A DNA stretch of 41,434 nucleotides from Lentisalinibacter sp035655155 (GTDB lineage Bacteria > Pseudomonadota > Gammaproteobacteria > Steroidobacterales > Woeseiaceae): positions 1 to 41,434 of the forward strand of contig DASRVH010000016.1 in assembly GCA_035655155.1 (NCBI GenBank), read 5' to 3'. The position numbers were made by a program, and so were the translations under genes. The number at the start of each line of letters is the position of its first letter. The first letter of the stretch is position 1. The notes beneath the pieces are model-generated. The model was not told where the DNA came from. It ran no database searches and saw only the letters and a program-made list of their open reading frames with translations. Below, piece by piece: positions 1-8,241 of this stretch.

Positions 1-172
1 TGGACTGCTGGGGTCGTCCGGGCCGACTGGAGCCATGACGGCGGGAAGGAGGCCCGGCCGAAGCGAAGGAGGACAGGACGTCCGACTGAGCGTCCCCAGC
101 GGTCCACCCCAGTGGATGGCGGGCCTACATCAAGAGAACTCCATCGGGCCTGAAGGCCCTCCTACATTAGTG
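1..172. repeat. Structured intergenic DNA, REP/BIME-like
   Basis: No gene is visible here. Several inverted repeats are: 1-13 against 94-106 (12 of 13 positions pair), 18-24 against 51-57 (CCGGGCC/GGCCCGG), 103-107 against 112-116, and 147-160 (GGGCCT-GA-AGGCCC). On the minus strand the last is preceded by GTAGGA, the head-plus-hairpin layout known for REP elements; a second GTAGG lies at 124-128. The block follows the stop codon of the 1097-residue gene, so it could also end that transcript. That it is a dispersed repeat is inferred, since no second full copy occurs in this window. Confidence 0.45.
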
Positions 173-3100
173 TCAGCGGAGCGGGACTCCCCGGCCCGGT
201 GACCACGGCACTCCCGCCGCGTTCAGGCGTTCCTTCAGGCCCGCGAGTTCCACCTCCAACAGCTGATCCAGCGCCTGCTTCACCTCCGCGAACTCCGCCT
301 CCGCGATCTCGAGGCTTGTGCGCTGGGTGCCGGTCGGGCCGTAGGCATTCTTGGTATTACCGAAGCCGGCCACATTCAGCCGCCGCGAGATCGATACCGG
401 CTGCGCATCGCCCATCTCGGCGCGCTCCCCGTGGCCGGTGAGGCGCACGCTCAACCGCCGCGCCCGTTCCTCGATGTCCTGGGCCGTGGCGTAGAGCGCC
501 GGGTCCGCCGTAGAGCGGGTCAACACGTCTTTGATGGCACCGGTCTCCTCGACCAGTTCCTCCGCGGCTGCCACGGCGGCACTGACCGCGCGGCCCAGCT
601 CGGCGACACGGCGGTCGAAGCGTACCCGCTCGCTCTGGGCGGGCCCCTCGAGCACGGGTTCGCGGATGGAAGAAACGCGGAAGCTCTGCGCTTCACCCAC
701 GGTCTCGACGCGGCCGTTGACGCGCCGGGCGAGGGTCACCGAGTATTCGCCCGGCTCCGCCAGCACGCCGTGACGGATCTCCCAGGGCGAGGGTTCCTCC
801 TCGCTCTCGGGCTCCCAGCGATTGAGGTCCGGATAGCGCAGGTCCCATGCCACCCGGTGGAAACCGGCTTCGGCCGGCGCCTCGATGTGGCGTACGACCT
901 CGCCTGCCGCATCGCGTACCGTCAGCCATACGGCCGGCGGCTGCTCCAGTTCCTCCGCCAGTACGGCATCCCAGTCCGGGAACGGTATCGGCGCTCCCTC
1001 GAGCTTCAGTTCCTTCTCCCGCTCCTGTCGTTGCTCCTCCCGGCTGCGGATTTTCTCCGGCAGGTAGTAGGTGAACACCGCGCCGAAGGGCGGATTCGGC
1101 GCCACGTAGAAGCCCGCGCCCTGGGTGCTCCGGCAGCCGGGCGTGCCGCAGCCGAGAGAGTCGCGGGGCACGTACCAGGCGGCGTCGCGCACCGGGAAGA
1201 GCACTGTCTCCCCGGCGAGGGTGTCCTCGCTCACGTTGCGCAGCGGCGTGTAGTCGTCCAGCACGAAGAAGCCGCGGCCGAAGCTGGCGGCCACCAGGTC
1301 GTTCTCGCGGCGCTGAATCTCCAGGTCCCGGAACGAGATGGTGGGGATGCCGCCGTCCAGCTCGGTCCAGTTGCCGCCGCCGTCGACGGTGAAGAACAGC
1401 CCGAACTCGGTGGCCGCGAACAGCAAGTCCGGGTCCACGTGATCCTGGATCACCCGCCAGACGATGTGGCGATCCGGCAGATCGTCCGAGATGCTGCGCC
1501 AGCTGCGGCCCCGGTTGGTGCTCTTCAGGATGTAGGGCTCGAAGTCGCCGGCCTTGTGGTTGTCCACCGCGACGTAGACCGTGGCCGGGTCGTGCAGGTC
1601 GGCCTTGATGTCGTTCACGTAGAAGTAGTCGGGAACGCCGGGCAGCGAGTCGATCTCGCGCCACGTCTCGCCCCCGTCCTCGGTGACCTGGATGAGCCCG
1701 TCGTCGGTGCCCACGTAGATCAGGCCCTCGACCAGCGGCGATTCGTCCAGGTTGGCGATCGTGCTGAAGCGCGACATCGCATACAGGTCCCAGGGCGCAT
1801 CGAAGCTCCAGCGCGTGCCCATCATCGGCTGACGCAGCCGGTCGACGTCGCGGGTGAGGTCGCCGCTCAGCGCCTGCCACTCGTCGCCCCGGCTGTCGCT
1901 GCGCCACAGCCGCTGGCTGCCGAAGTACAGCCGCGCGGGATCGTGGGGACTGATGAGGATGGGCGCATCCCAGTTGAAGCGCTCCTCCGGCTCTCCGCGC
2001 CCCGGCTGCGGCTGGATGTAGACCGTCTCGCCGGTGCGTCGGTCGTAGCGGTTCAGATTGCCCTGCTGCCACTGCGTGTAGACGATGTCCGGGTTGGTGG
2101 GGTCGGCCTCCGGCTCGTGGCCGTCGCCGCCGAGCGCTATGAACCAGTCGGAGTTGGTGATGCCGTGGATGTTCGCGGTGCGCGCCGGGCCGCCCTGGGT
2201 GGAATTGTCCTGGGTGCCGCCGTAGATGTTGTAGAACGGCTCGTCGTAGTCCACGGAGACCTTGTAGAACTGGGTGATCGGCAGGTTGGCCGCGTAGCGC
2301 CAGTTCTCGCCCAGATCGAAGCTCTCGTAGATGCCGCCGTCCGTGCCAACGATGAGGTAGTCGGGATCGTCGGGCCGGAAGGCCATCGCGTGATGATCCA
2401 CGTGCTTGGAAGCGTACTCGGTCTTCGTGAAGTTCTCGCCGCCGTCGTGGGTGACGTGCAGGAACACGTCCATCTGATAGACCCGGTCGAAGGCGTGCGG
2501 GCTCGCGAACAGCTCCTGGTAGTAGTGCGGGCCGGTGCCGCCGGAGAGATAGTCGTTGCGCTTCTCCCAGGTCTCGCCGCCGTCCTCGGAGCGCCAGAAG
2601 CCGCCGGTGCGCCGGGCGAGTTCGATGGTGGCGTAGACCACGTCCGGATCCTGGGGCGAAATGGCCAGGCCGATCTTGCCCATATCCTCCTCCGGCAGCC
2701 CCTCGGTGAGTTCCCGCCAGGTCTCGCCGCCGTCTTCGGACTTGTGGATGCCGCTGCCCGGACCGCCGTTCATGAGCGCGGCCACGTTGCGATAGCGCTG
2801 CCAGGTGACCGCATAGACCACGTCCGGGTCGCGCGGGTCCAGATGCACCTCGTTCGCGCCGGTGTACTCGTCGTCGCCGAGCAGCTTCTCCCAGGTCTCG
2901 CCCCCGTCGACGGACTTGTACAGGCCGCGCTGGCCGCCGGCCGACCACAGCGGGCCCTGGGCGGCCACCCAGATGACGTTCGAATCACGCGGGTCGATGC
3001 GGATCATGCCGATATGCTCGGATTCCTCGAGCCCCATGCGCTCCCAGGTCTCGCCGCCGTCGCGGCTGCGGTAGAGGCCGTCGCCGTAGCCCACATGACG

Positions 3101-3466
3101 CCCGCTCACGTTCTCGCCGGTGCCCACCCAGACCGTATCCGGATCGTTGGGGTCGAGGGTGATGCAGCCGATGGAATAGGAGCTCTGGTCGTCGAAGATC
3201 GGCTCCCAGGTGGTGCCGGAGTTCGTGGTCTTCCACACGCCGCCGCTGCCCACCGCCACGTACCATGTGCTCGGGTCCTCGGGGTGCAGCACGATGTCGG
3301 CGATGCGGCCGGACATGAAGGCCGGTCCGATATTGCGCAGTTCCAGCCCTTCCAGGGTGGCTGCGTTCAGTCCCGGCTCGACCTCCTCGTCGGGCGCGTC
3401 GGCCGCGAAGACGGCGAGAGGGAGCAACAGGGAAGCAACAAGGAGTCTGGCGGACATCTTCATCAT
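173..3466 (-). CDS. Secreted Asp-box (BNR/sortilin-like) beta-propeller protein
   Basis: A 1097-residue protein with a hydrophobic signal peptide (about residues 4-22, ending near VFAADA), so probably periplasmic or secreted. The first 750 residues carry repeated Asp-box motifs of the SxDGGxTW type (for example RSRDGGETW, KSVDGGETW, KSEDGGETW, FTVDGGGNW), each beside a DPxDPxxVY-type strand. This is the pattern of the WD40/YVTN/BNR-like glycosyl hydrolase family related to VPS10/sortilin ectodomains. The last 300 residues form a beta-rich region followed by a helical tail. Enzyme activity is not established for this family and no catalytic residues can be assigned. Start: ATG at 3466 behind AAGG; a second in-frame ATG at 3463 has slightly better spacing. 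The protein is strongly acidic. It lies 88 nt downstream of the P-loop gene on the same strand. Confidence 0.85.
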   Translation of the reverse strand: MMKMSARLLVASLLLPLAVFAADAPDEEVEPGLNAATLEGLELRNIGPAFMSGRIADIVLHPEDPSTWYVAVGSGGVWKTTNSGTTWEPIFDDQSSYSIGCITLDPNDPDTVWVGTGENVSGRHVGYGDGLYRSRDGGETWERMGLEESEHIGMIRIDPRDSNVIWVAAQGPLWSAGGQRGLYKSVDGGETWEKLLGDDEYTGANEVHLDPRDPDVVYAVTWQRYRNVAALMNGGPGSGIHKSEDGGETWRELTEGLPEEDMGKIGLAISPQDPDVVYATIELARRTGGFWRSEDGGETWEKRNDYLSGGTGPHYYQELFASPHAFDRVYQMDVFLHVTHDGGENFTKTEYASKHVDHHAMAFRPDDPDYLIVGTDGGIYESFDLGENWRYAANLPITQFYKVSVDYDEPFYNIYGGTQDNSTQGGPARTANIHGITNSDWFIALGGDGHEPEADPTNPDIVYTQWQQGNLNRYDRRTGETVYIQPQPGRGEPEERFNWDAPILISPHDPARLYFGSQRLWRSDSRGDEWQALSGDLTRDVDRLRQPMMGTRWSFDAPWDLYAMSRFSTIANLDESPLVEGLIYVGTDDGLIQVTEDGGETWREIDSLPGVPDYFYVNDIKADLHDPATVYVAVDNHKAGDFEPYILKSTNRGRSWRSISDDLPDRHIVWRVIQDHVDPDLLFAATEFGLFFTVDGGGNWTELDGGIPTISFRDLEIQRRENDLVAASFGRGFFVLDDYTPLRNVSEDTLAGETVLFPVRDAAWYVPRDSLGCGTPGCRSTQGAGFYVAPNPPFGAVFTYYLPEKIRSREEQRQEREKELKLEGAPIPFPDWDAVLAEELEQPPAVWLTVRDAAGEVVRHIEAPAEAGFHRVAWDLRYPDLNRWEPESEEEPSPWEIRHGVLAEPGEYSVTLARRVNGRVETVGEAQSFRVSSIREPVLEGPAQSERVRFDRRVAELGRAVSAAVAAAEELVEETGAIKDVLTRSTADPALYATAQDIEERARRLSVRLTGHGERAEMGDAQPVSISRRLNVAGFGNTKNAYGPTGTQRTSLEIAEAEFAEVKQALDQLLEVELAGLKERLNAAGVPWSPGRGVPLR

Positions 3467-3493
3467 CCATCCTTCGCTGGGTTGGCCGGGTTT

Positions 3494-3555
3494 CCGTCCG
3501 GCGCGCGACCGGGCGGACGGGGTGGATCACTATGCCACAACCGGTGGCGCCGGTT
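3494..3555 (-). terminator. Two hairpins between P-loop gene and propeller gene
   Basis: Perfect inverted repeats lie at 3494-3500/3514-3520 (CCGTCCG/CGGACGG, 13-nt loop) and 3539-3544/3550-3555 (AACCGG/CCGGTT, 5-nt loop). The second overlaps the stop codon of the upstream P-loop gene. Neither is followed by a clear T tract, so intrinsic termination is uncertain; they may instead slow or process the transcript. Confidence 0.25.
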
Positions 3556-4571
3556 CACCGGAAGCGGATGTCCAGGCACTTGGCGAGCACCCGGCGCAGC
3601 GCCGGCAGCGAGTCCGGGTCCAGCACGTTGATGGCCGGCACGCCGCTCAGCTTGCGCACCAGCGCTATCGCCGCGCTGGTGCTCGTGGCGGGCCCCATGA
3701 CCACATCCGGGCGCAGGCCGAAGGCGTGCTCGACGCCGGTGACCGCGTAGGGATCGGAAGCGCACAGGACGGCGCAGCGGATCCGCTCGCCGAGCTCGTC
3801 GATGGCCGCGGCACCGTTGTAGGGCTCCAGCGGCGAGGCGCCGGCTTCCACCACGACCACGTCGGGGCGGCGCCGCGCGATGCGGCCGAGCAGCGGCCGG
3901 ATGGCCGCGAGGAACACGTCCTCCGGCACTACCGTGGAAGGCAGGCCTGCGTCGACGAAATCGAACACCGCGTCGGCACCGGCGTCCTGGAAGCTGAGTA
4001 CGTCCCGATAGCGGCCCGCTCCCGTGAGCTTCACGCCGACCACGTCGAGACCGGCATTGGACAGTTCGTGCACGATGACGCGGCCGGCGGTCGTCTTGCC
4101 GGCCGACATGGAAGTGCCGTACAGCAACACCACCGGGGCCTCGAGGGGCTGCGGCGCGGCCGACTCGACGAAGTCCCCCATCGAGAGCTTGCGGCCGTCG
4201 CGCAGCACGTGCCCCCGGTACTCCAGCGAGAGCGGCCGGGGCAGCATGAGCGACAGCGAGACGAAGCGTCCGAACAGGCCGGCGCCGGTCATCGCATGCA
4301 TCTCGTCGCCCTCGATGTCGCGCCAGCTGCCCACCCCCTCCAGCGTGGCCTCCCGGTTGCCGAAGGCGCCCACCACGAGATCGCCCGGCAGCACCCGCAC
4401 GTGGCGGCCCGTGGCGGTCTCGATCTCGTACAGCGGGCCGGGCGTGCCGGTCACGGCACCCACGACGTAATCACCCCCCGCCCAGGCCGAAGGCGGGAGG
4501 CGTTCGATGGCGAACGGCTCCACGTCGAGATCCGCGATACGGGTCAGGCTGCCGAGGAACAGGCCGGTCAT
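3555..4571 (-). CDS. P-loop NTPase, DUF1611/dethiobiotin-synthetase-like
   Basis: A 338-residue protein. The N-terminal 130 residues form a beta-rich domain I do not recognise. The C-terminal 200 residues look like a P-loop fold, with a Walker A-type GTSMSAGKTT, a Walker B-like VVVVEAG strand and a later AVLCASDPYAVTG stretch. The general plan resembles DUF1611 and dethiobiotin-synthetase-type proteins, but the match is from memory of fold features and the family is uncertain. The start overlaps the stop of the M20 peptidase gene by ATGA, so the two are translationally coupled. This supports a shared pathway with the peptidase and flavin reductase, whose substrate is unknown. No signal peptide or membrane segment is seen. 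Confidence 0.6.
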   Translation of the reverse strand: MTGLFLGSLTRIADLDVEPFAIERLPPSAWAGGDYVVGAVTGTPGPLYEIETATGRHVRVLPGDLVVGAFGNREATLEGVGSWRDIEGDEMHAMTGAGLFGRFVSLSLMLPRPLSLEYRGHVLRDGRKLSMGDFVESAAPQPLEAPVVLLYGTSMSAGKTTAGRVIVHELSNAGLDVVGVKLTGAGRYRDVLSFQDAGADAVFDFVDAGLPSTVVPEDVFLAAIRPLLGRIARRRPDVVVVEAGASPLEPYNGAAAIDELGERIRCAVLCASDPYAVTGVEHAFGLRPDVVMGPATSTSAAIALVRKLSGVPAINVLDPDSLPALRRVLAKCLDIRFR

Positions 4572-5743
4572 GCTTCGCCTCCCCCGGCGATGTCCGGTGC
4601 GAGGAGCAGGGAGCCGAGCAGCGCCGTGCGCTCCAGCGTGCGGTCGAGATACAGGAACTCGTGTTCGGCATGGGCGCCGTCGCCCACCGGCCCGAGGCCG
4701 TCCAGCGTGGCGGTGTACAGGCTGGTGGTATTGCCGTCGGAGCCGCCGCCGGCGCGGCCCTCCGTGAGGTGGAGTCCGAGCGCCTCGCCGTGGGCCCGGG
4801 CCGTCTCCCACAGGGCCCGGTTGCGCGGCGTCGGCTCCAGCGCCGGCCGGCCGAAGCCGCCCTCGACGCTGATGCGCACGCCCGGCGTCTCCGGCTCGAG
4901 ACTCCGGATTGCCGCATCGATTCGTTCCGCATCGGCATGAGTCGGGACGCGGACGTCGATCACCGCCCGGCTCAGCGGCGCGATCACGTTGGGCCGCATG
5001 CCGCCGTCGACCGTGCCCACGTTCACAGTCACGCCCCGCTGCGCGTCGTTCAGCGCGAACAGCTTCTGGATGACGTGCGAGAGCTCCAGGATGGCGCTGG
5101 CGCCGGCCTCCGGGTCCAGCCCGGCATGGGCCGCCCTGCCGTGCACGGTCACGGTGTAGCGCGCCACCCCCTTGCGCGCCGTCTTCAGCTGCCCTTCCGC
5201 CCCCAGCGAGGGTTCCAGCACGTAGGCGCGCCGGGCCTTGCGCGCGAGCCGGCGGACGTGGCGGCCGGAGTCGCGGCTGCCGATCTCCTCGTCCGCATTC
5301 ACGAACACCACCGGCGTGAGCGGCGGTTCGAGACCCAGGGCGCGCAGCGCCCCCAGCGCAAAGACGATCTGCGCGAGCCCGCCCTTCATGTCGAAGACGC
5401 CGGGCCCGCGAATGACGTTGCCGTCCGCCTCGAACGGCCGCTCGGCCAGCGTGCCGACGGGCCAGACCGTATCGTAGTGACCGATCACGAGCTGCACGCC
5501 GGCGCCCCGCCGCCGGTGGCGCGGCCGCGCATAGAGATGGCCGCCGGTCTGTCGGCCGTGCAGGGGCTGCGTGTGGTAACCGATTTCCTCCAGGCCGGCG
5601 GCGAGCCGGGAGCGCACCCGCCGCTGGGTCTCGGGCACCGACGAGGGGGATTCCGCCTCGACCAGGTCGCGCAGGAAATCGATGAGCCGGTCCCGCTCGG
5701 TGTCGAGCTGCGCCAGAATCTCGGGCCCACGCAGCCGGTCCAT
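4568..5743 (-). CDS. M20 family metallopeptidase, glutamate carboxypeptidase-like
   Basis: A 391-residue cytoplasmic enzyme of the M20 (ArgE/DapE/CPG2) family, of typical length. Metal and catalytic residues are visible: His89 and Asp91 in GHYDT, Asp118 in FDMKGG, Glu152/Glu153 in DEEIGS, Glu177 in VLEPS and a C-terminal HAEHEFL histidine. The inserted dimerisation domain runs from about residue 190 to 300 (RKGVARYTVTVHGRAAHAG). The GHYDTVWPVGTL and GPGVFDMKGG wording is closest to the carboxypeptidase G2 branch, which releases C-terminal glutamate, but the substrate cannot be read from sequence. The gene lies 3 nt after the flavin reductase stop and overlaps the P-loop gene by 4 nt. Fit to the M20 family is strong; exact activity is open. 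Confidence 0.88.
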   Translation of the reverse strand: MDRLRGPEILAQLDTERDRLIDFLRDLVEAESPSSVPETQRRVRSRLAAGLEEIGYHTQPLHGRQTGGHLYARPRHRRRGAGVQLVIGHYDTVWPVGTLAERPFEADGNVIRGPGVFDMKGGLAQIVFALGALRALGLEPPLTPVVFVNADEEIGSRDSGRHVRRLARKARRAYVLEPSLGAEGQLKTARKGVARYTVTVHGRAAHAGLDPEAGASAILELSHVIQKLFALNDAQRGVTVNVGTVDGGMRPNVIAPLSRAVIDVRVPTHADAERIDAAIRSLEPETPGVRISVEGGFGRPALEPTPRNRALWETARAHGEALGLHLTEGRAGGGSDGNTTSLYTATLDGLGPVGDGAHAEHEFLYLDRTLERTALLGSLLLAPDIAGGGEA

Positions 5744-5746
5744 GGC

Positions 5747-6355
5747 CTACTTCTTCATGTCGGCCGGGAACGGGAAGGCGTTGGATGCATCGATGCTCGC
5801 GAAGCGTCCGGGATGGAGATAGGCGAACAGCGGCGCGTCGCGGATCAGCTCCTGCTCGTCGCGCTCCGAGGCGCGCAGCGCGGCTGCATCGATATGCGCG
5901 GCGACGATGCGGCCGGTGACAAGGCTGTTGACGCCGAAGTCGTCGTAGGTCCGGTAGTGCTCGCACTCCAGAAACAGATACGCGTCCTCGATGAACACGC
6001 CGTCGACTTTCTCCGCGGGGAACGTGGTGAACGCATCCAGAACCGGCTTCTCGCCGGTGTCGCACCGCGGCGAGGCGGCGAGGCCGGCGAACAGGACCTG
6101 GGACGGCCGCGGGTAGCTGACCGTGAAGACACCCGTGCGGCGGATGTTGCGGTAGGTGCTGTGGGAGGGCGTGCAGACGAAGCCGAAGTAGTTCTCCCAG
6201 CCCATGGGGCTGACCATGTGCTTGGGCGCGAGGTCCGGGCTGCCGTCCTCGTCACGGGTGCCCACCAGCACCAGCGGCGCCACCGTGAAGCAGCGTTCCC
6301 AGACGGGGCGCGAGACGTCCAGTGCCACGCGCCGGCTGCGGGGTGCTTCCGTCAT
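5747..6355 (-). CDS. Flavin reductase family (FMN-binding split-barrel) protein
   Basis: A 202-residue protein of the flavin reductase/DIM6-NTAB family, which binds FMN in a split barrel and often supplies reduced flavin or acts as an oxidoreductase. Family features include the N-terminal strand ending VAPLVLVGTRDEDGSPDLAP, then SPMGWENYFGFVC and the TYRNIRRTGVFTVSYP stretch. The ATG at 6355 is chosen because a perfect AAGGAGGT lies 5 nt upstream; a longer open frame reaching 6646 has no such signal. It is the first gene of a tight minus-strand unit with the M20 peptidase and the P-loop gene. Confidence 0.85.
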   Translation of the reverse strand: MTEAPRSRRVALDVSRPVWERCFTVAPLVLVGTRDEDGSPDLAPKHMVSPMGWENYFGFVCTPSHSTYRNIRRTGVFTVSYPRPSQVLFAGLAASPRCDTGEKPVLDAFTTFPAEKVDGVFIEDAYLFLECEHYRTYDDFGVNSLVTGRIVAAHIDAAALRASERDEQELIRDAPLFAYLHPGRFASIDASNAFPFPADMKK

Positions 6356-6429
6356 CCCGACCTCCTTGCGGCTGCCTGCGGGCCTCGCATCCACGCTACC
6401 GCCCGCCCGGTGCCGGACCAATAAGTAGA

Positions 6430-6452
6430 TGCCGCCGGCGCGCCGGGCGGCA
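6430..6452 (-). terminator. Hairpin downstream of the Lrp-type regulator
   Basis: TGCCGCC at 6430-6436 pairs perfectly with GGCGGCA at 6446-6452 across a 9-nt loop. On the minus strand it lies about 20 nt after the lrp stop and is followed by TCTACTTATT, moderately T-rich. It is a plausible terminator separating lrp from the flavin reductase operon. Confidence 0.4.
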
Positions 6453-6471
6453 GGGGACGATCCCGGCTCGG

Positions 6472-6927
6472 TCAGGGGACAGGCAGCTCCGTCGTGCGCC
6501 GCACCGTGCGCAGTGCGACGCTGGAATGCACCCGGGCGACGCCGGGCAGCGTGGCGAGGTGCCGGCGATGAATGCGCTCGAAGTCCGCCATGTCGGCCAC
6601 CACCAGTCGCAGCAGGTAGTCGAACTCGCCGGTCATCAGGTAGCACTCCATGACCTCCGGCAGTTCGCGCACGGCCGCCTCGAACGCGTCGAGGTCGCTC
6701 TGCTCCTCGCGCTGCAGCGTGATGCTGACAAAGACGTTGCCCGGCAGCCCGACCCGGTTCTGATCGAGCAGTGCCGCGTAGCGCTGGATGAGCCCGGCCC
6801 GCTCCAGCGCGCGCACCCGGCGCAGGCAGGCGGATTCGGAGAGATTCACCCGGGCGGCCAGTTCCACGTTGCTGATCCGCCCGTCCCGCTGCAGCGCGCG
6901 CAGTATGGCTCTGTCGTAGCGATCCAT
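6472..6927 (-). CDS. Lrp/AsnC family transcriptional regulator
   Basis: A 151-residue feast/famine regulator. The N-terminal winged helix-turn-helix spans about residues 1-60 (DRAILRALQRDGRISNVELAARV, then LSESACLRRVRALERAGLI). The C-terminal RAM effector domain carries ECYLMTGEFDYLL, the ligand region of Lrp-type proteins. It is transcribed away from alanine dehydrogenase, an arrangement in which such regulators often control ald in response to amino acids; control here is inferred from position. The ATG at 6927 is preferred. A GTG at 6957 would add 10 residues as in E. coli Lrp. Neither has a Shine-Dalgarno site, and a -10-like TTTACT lies 9 nt before the ATG, so the message may be almost leaderless. 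Confidence 0.88.
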   Translation of the reverse strand: MDRYDRAILRALQRDGRISNVELAARVNLSESACLRRVRALERAGLIQRYAALLDQNRVGLPGNVFVSITLQREEQSDLDAFEAAVRELPEVMECYLMTGEFDYLLRLVVADMADFERIHRRHLATLPGVARVHSSVALRTVRRTTELPVP

Positions 6928-6935
6928 ATTTGCCG

Positions 6936-6950
6936 CAGTAAATTGCGTAC
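6936..6950. promoter_or_regulatory. Candidate Lrp-type half-site over the lrp -10 region
   Basis: The 15 bases CAGTAAATTGCGTAC match the first nine positions of the E. coli Lrp consensus YAGHAWATTWTDCTR exactly; the right half does not match (10 of 15 overall). The site overlaps AGTAAA, which reads TTTACT on the minus strand and is a candidate -10 for lrp (with CTGTCA 16 nt upstream as -35). Autoregulation and control of ald are inferred. Confidence 0.3.
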
Positions 6951-7075
6951 TAACCACTGACAGCCGCAGATTCTGCCACGAAAGCCGCCCGGCGTGCCCG
7001 TGTTTCGCAACGACCGCTCGGCCCCGGCGCTATCCTGTGGGTATCTGACACTGCCGGCGAGACAGGGGGAACATC

Positions 7076-8197
7076 ATGCGTATCGGCGTACCGAAAGAGA
7101 TCAAGGTCCACGAGTACCGGGTCGGCATGGTGCCGGCCGGCGTGAAGGAACTGGTGCAGGCGGGCCACGAGGTGGTCGTCGAGACCGGCGCCGGGCTCGC
7201 CATCAACATGACCGACGACGACTACCGCGCGGCCGGCGCGCGCATCGCCGCGGACGCCGCGGAGGTGTTCGAGCAGGGCGAGCTGATCGTCAAGGTGAAG
7301 GAGCCCCAGCTGAAGGAATGCGAGATGCTGCACGAGGGCCAGGTGCTGTTCACCTACCTGCATCTCGCCGCCGACCCCCAGCAGACGGAGGGCCTGGTGA
7401 AGTCCGGCTGCACGGCCATCGCCTACGAGACGGTCACCGGCCCCGCCGGCTCGCTGCCGCTGCTGACGCCCATGAGCGAGGTGGCCGGCCGCATGTCCAT
7501 CCAGGCCGGCGCCTTCGCGCTGCAGAAAGCGGGCGGCGGCCGCGGCATCCTGCTCGGCGGCGTGCCCGGCGTGCGACCGGCCCGGGTCGTGGTGCTCGGC
7601 GGCGGCGTCGCCGGCACCAATGCGGCGGAGATGGCCATCGGCCTCGGCGCCGAGGTGACGGTGATCGACCGTTCTGTGCCCCGTATGCGCCAGCTGAACG
7701 ACATCTTCGGCGGCCGCCTGAAGACGGAGTTTTCCACCCAGCACTCCATCGACACCCTGGTGCCGCGGGCGGACCTGGTCATCGGCTCCGTGCTGATCAC
7801 CGGCCACGCCGCGCCCAAGCTGGTGACGGAGGAGCACGTGAAGGCGATGTGGCCCGGCTCGGTGCTGGTCGACATCTCCATCGACCAGGGCGGCTGCTTC
7901 GAGACCAGCCGGCCGACCACCCACGCGGAGCCCACCTACATCGTGGACGACGTGGTGCATTACTGCGTCACCAACATGCCGGGCGCGGTACCGCGCACTT
8001 CCACTTTCGCGCTGACCAACGTGACCCTGCCGTTCGCGCGCGCGCTGGCGGACCACGGCTGGCGCAAGGCGCTGGCGGCGGATCCGCACCTGGCCCACGG
8101 ACTGAACGTGCACGCGGGCCACGTCACCCACGAGGCCGTGGCGGAGGATCTCGGCTACCAATACATGCCGCCGGAGGAGGCGGTCCGCGCGGCCTAG
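7076..8197 (+). CDS. ald: Alanine dehydrogenase
   Basis: A 373-residue NAD-dependent alanine dehydrogenase, which interconverts L-alanine with pyruvate and ammonia. Length and key residues match the family: Arg15 in EYR, Lys75 in KVKEPQ, His96 in TYLHLA and Asp270 in DISIDQGG, all at the positions known in the mycobacterial enzyme. The NAD-binding Rossmann motif GGGVAG lies near residues 175-180. The start has a strong AGGGGGAA site 7 nt upstream. It is divergent from the lrp-type gene, which may control it. It allows growth on alanine or ammonia assimilation from pyruvate. Confidence 0.97.
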   Translation: MRIGVPKEIKVHEYRVGMVPAGVKELVQAGHEVVVETGAGLAINMTDDDYRAAGARIAADAAEVFEQGELIVKVKEPQLKECEMLHEGQVLFTYLHLAADPQQTEGLVKSGCTAIAYETVTGPAGSLPLLTPMSEVAGRMSIQAGAFALQKAGGGRGILLGGVPGVRPARVVVLGGGVAGTNAAEMAIGLGAEVTVIDRSVPRMRQLNDIFGGRLKTEFSTQHSIDTLVPRADLVIGSVLITGHAAPKLVTEEHVKAMWPGSVLVDISIDQGGCFETSRPTTHAEPTYIVDDVVHYCVTNMPGAVPRTSTFALTNVTLPFARALADHGWRKALAADPHLAHGLNVHAGHVTHEAVAEDLGYQYMPPEEAVRAA

Positions 8198-8202
8198 CCG
8201 CC

Positions 8203-8238
8203 TTGGCCATCCTGGCCGCCCTGGCCGCCCTGGCCGCC
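8203..8238. repeat. Four tandem 9-bp repeats between convergent genes
   Basis: A TTGGCCATC unit (8203-8211) is followed by three exact CTGGCCGCC units (8212-8220, 8221-8229, 8230-8238). The array fills the gap between the ald stop (8197) and the ligase stop (8242). Because the unit is 9 bp, both flanking frames stay open beyond their TAG stops: Trp-Pro-Pro units after ald, Gly-Gly-Gln units after the ligase, each closed by a second TAG. Confidence 0.8.
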
Positions 8239-8241
8239 GCG

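Noticed and set aside
431..3631. 1066-codon plus-strand open frame opposite the propeller gene
   Set aside because: Mirror of the Asp-box repeats; no signal, no SD and no domain.
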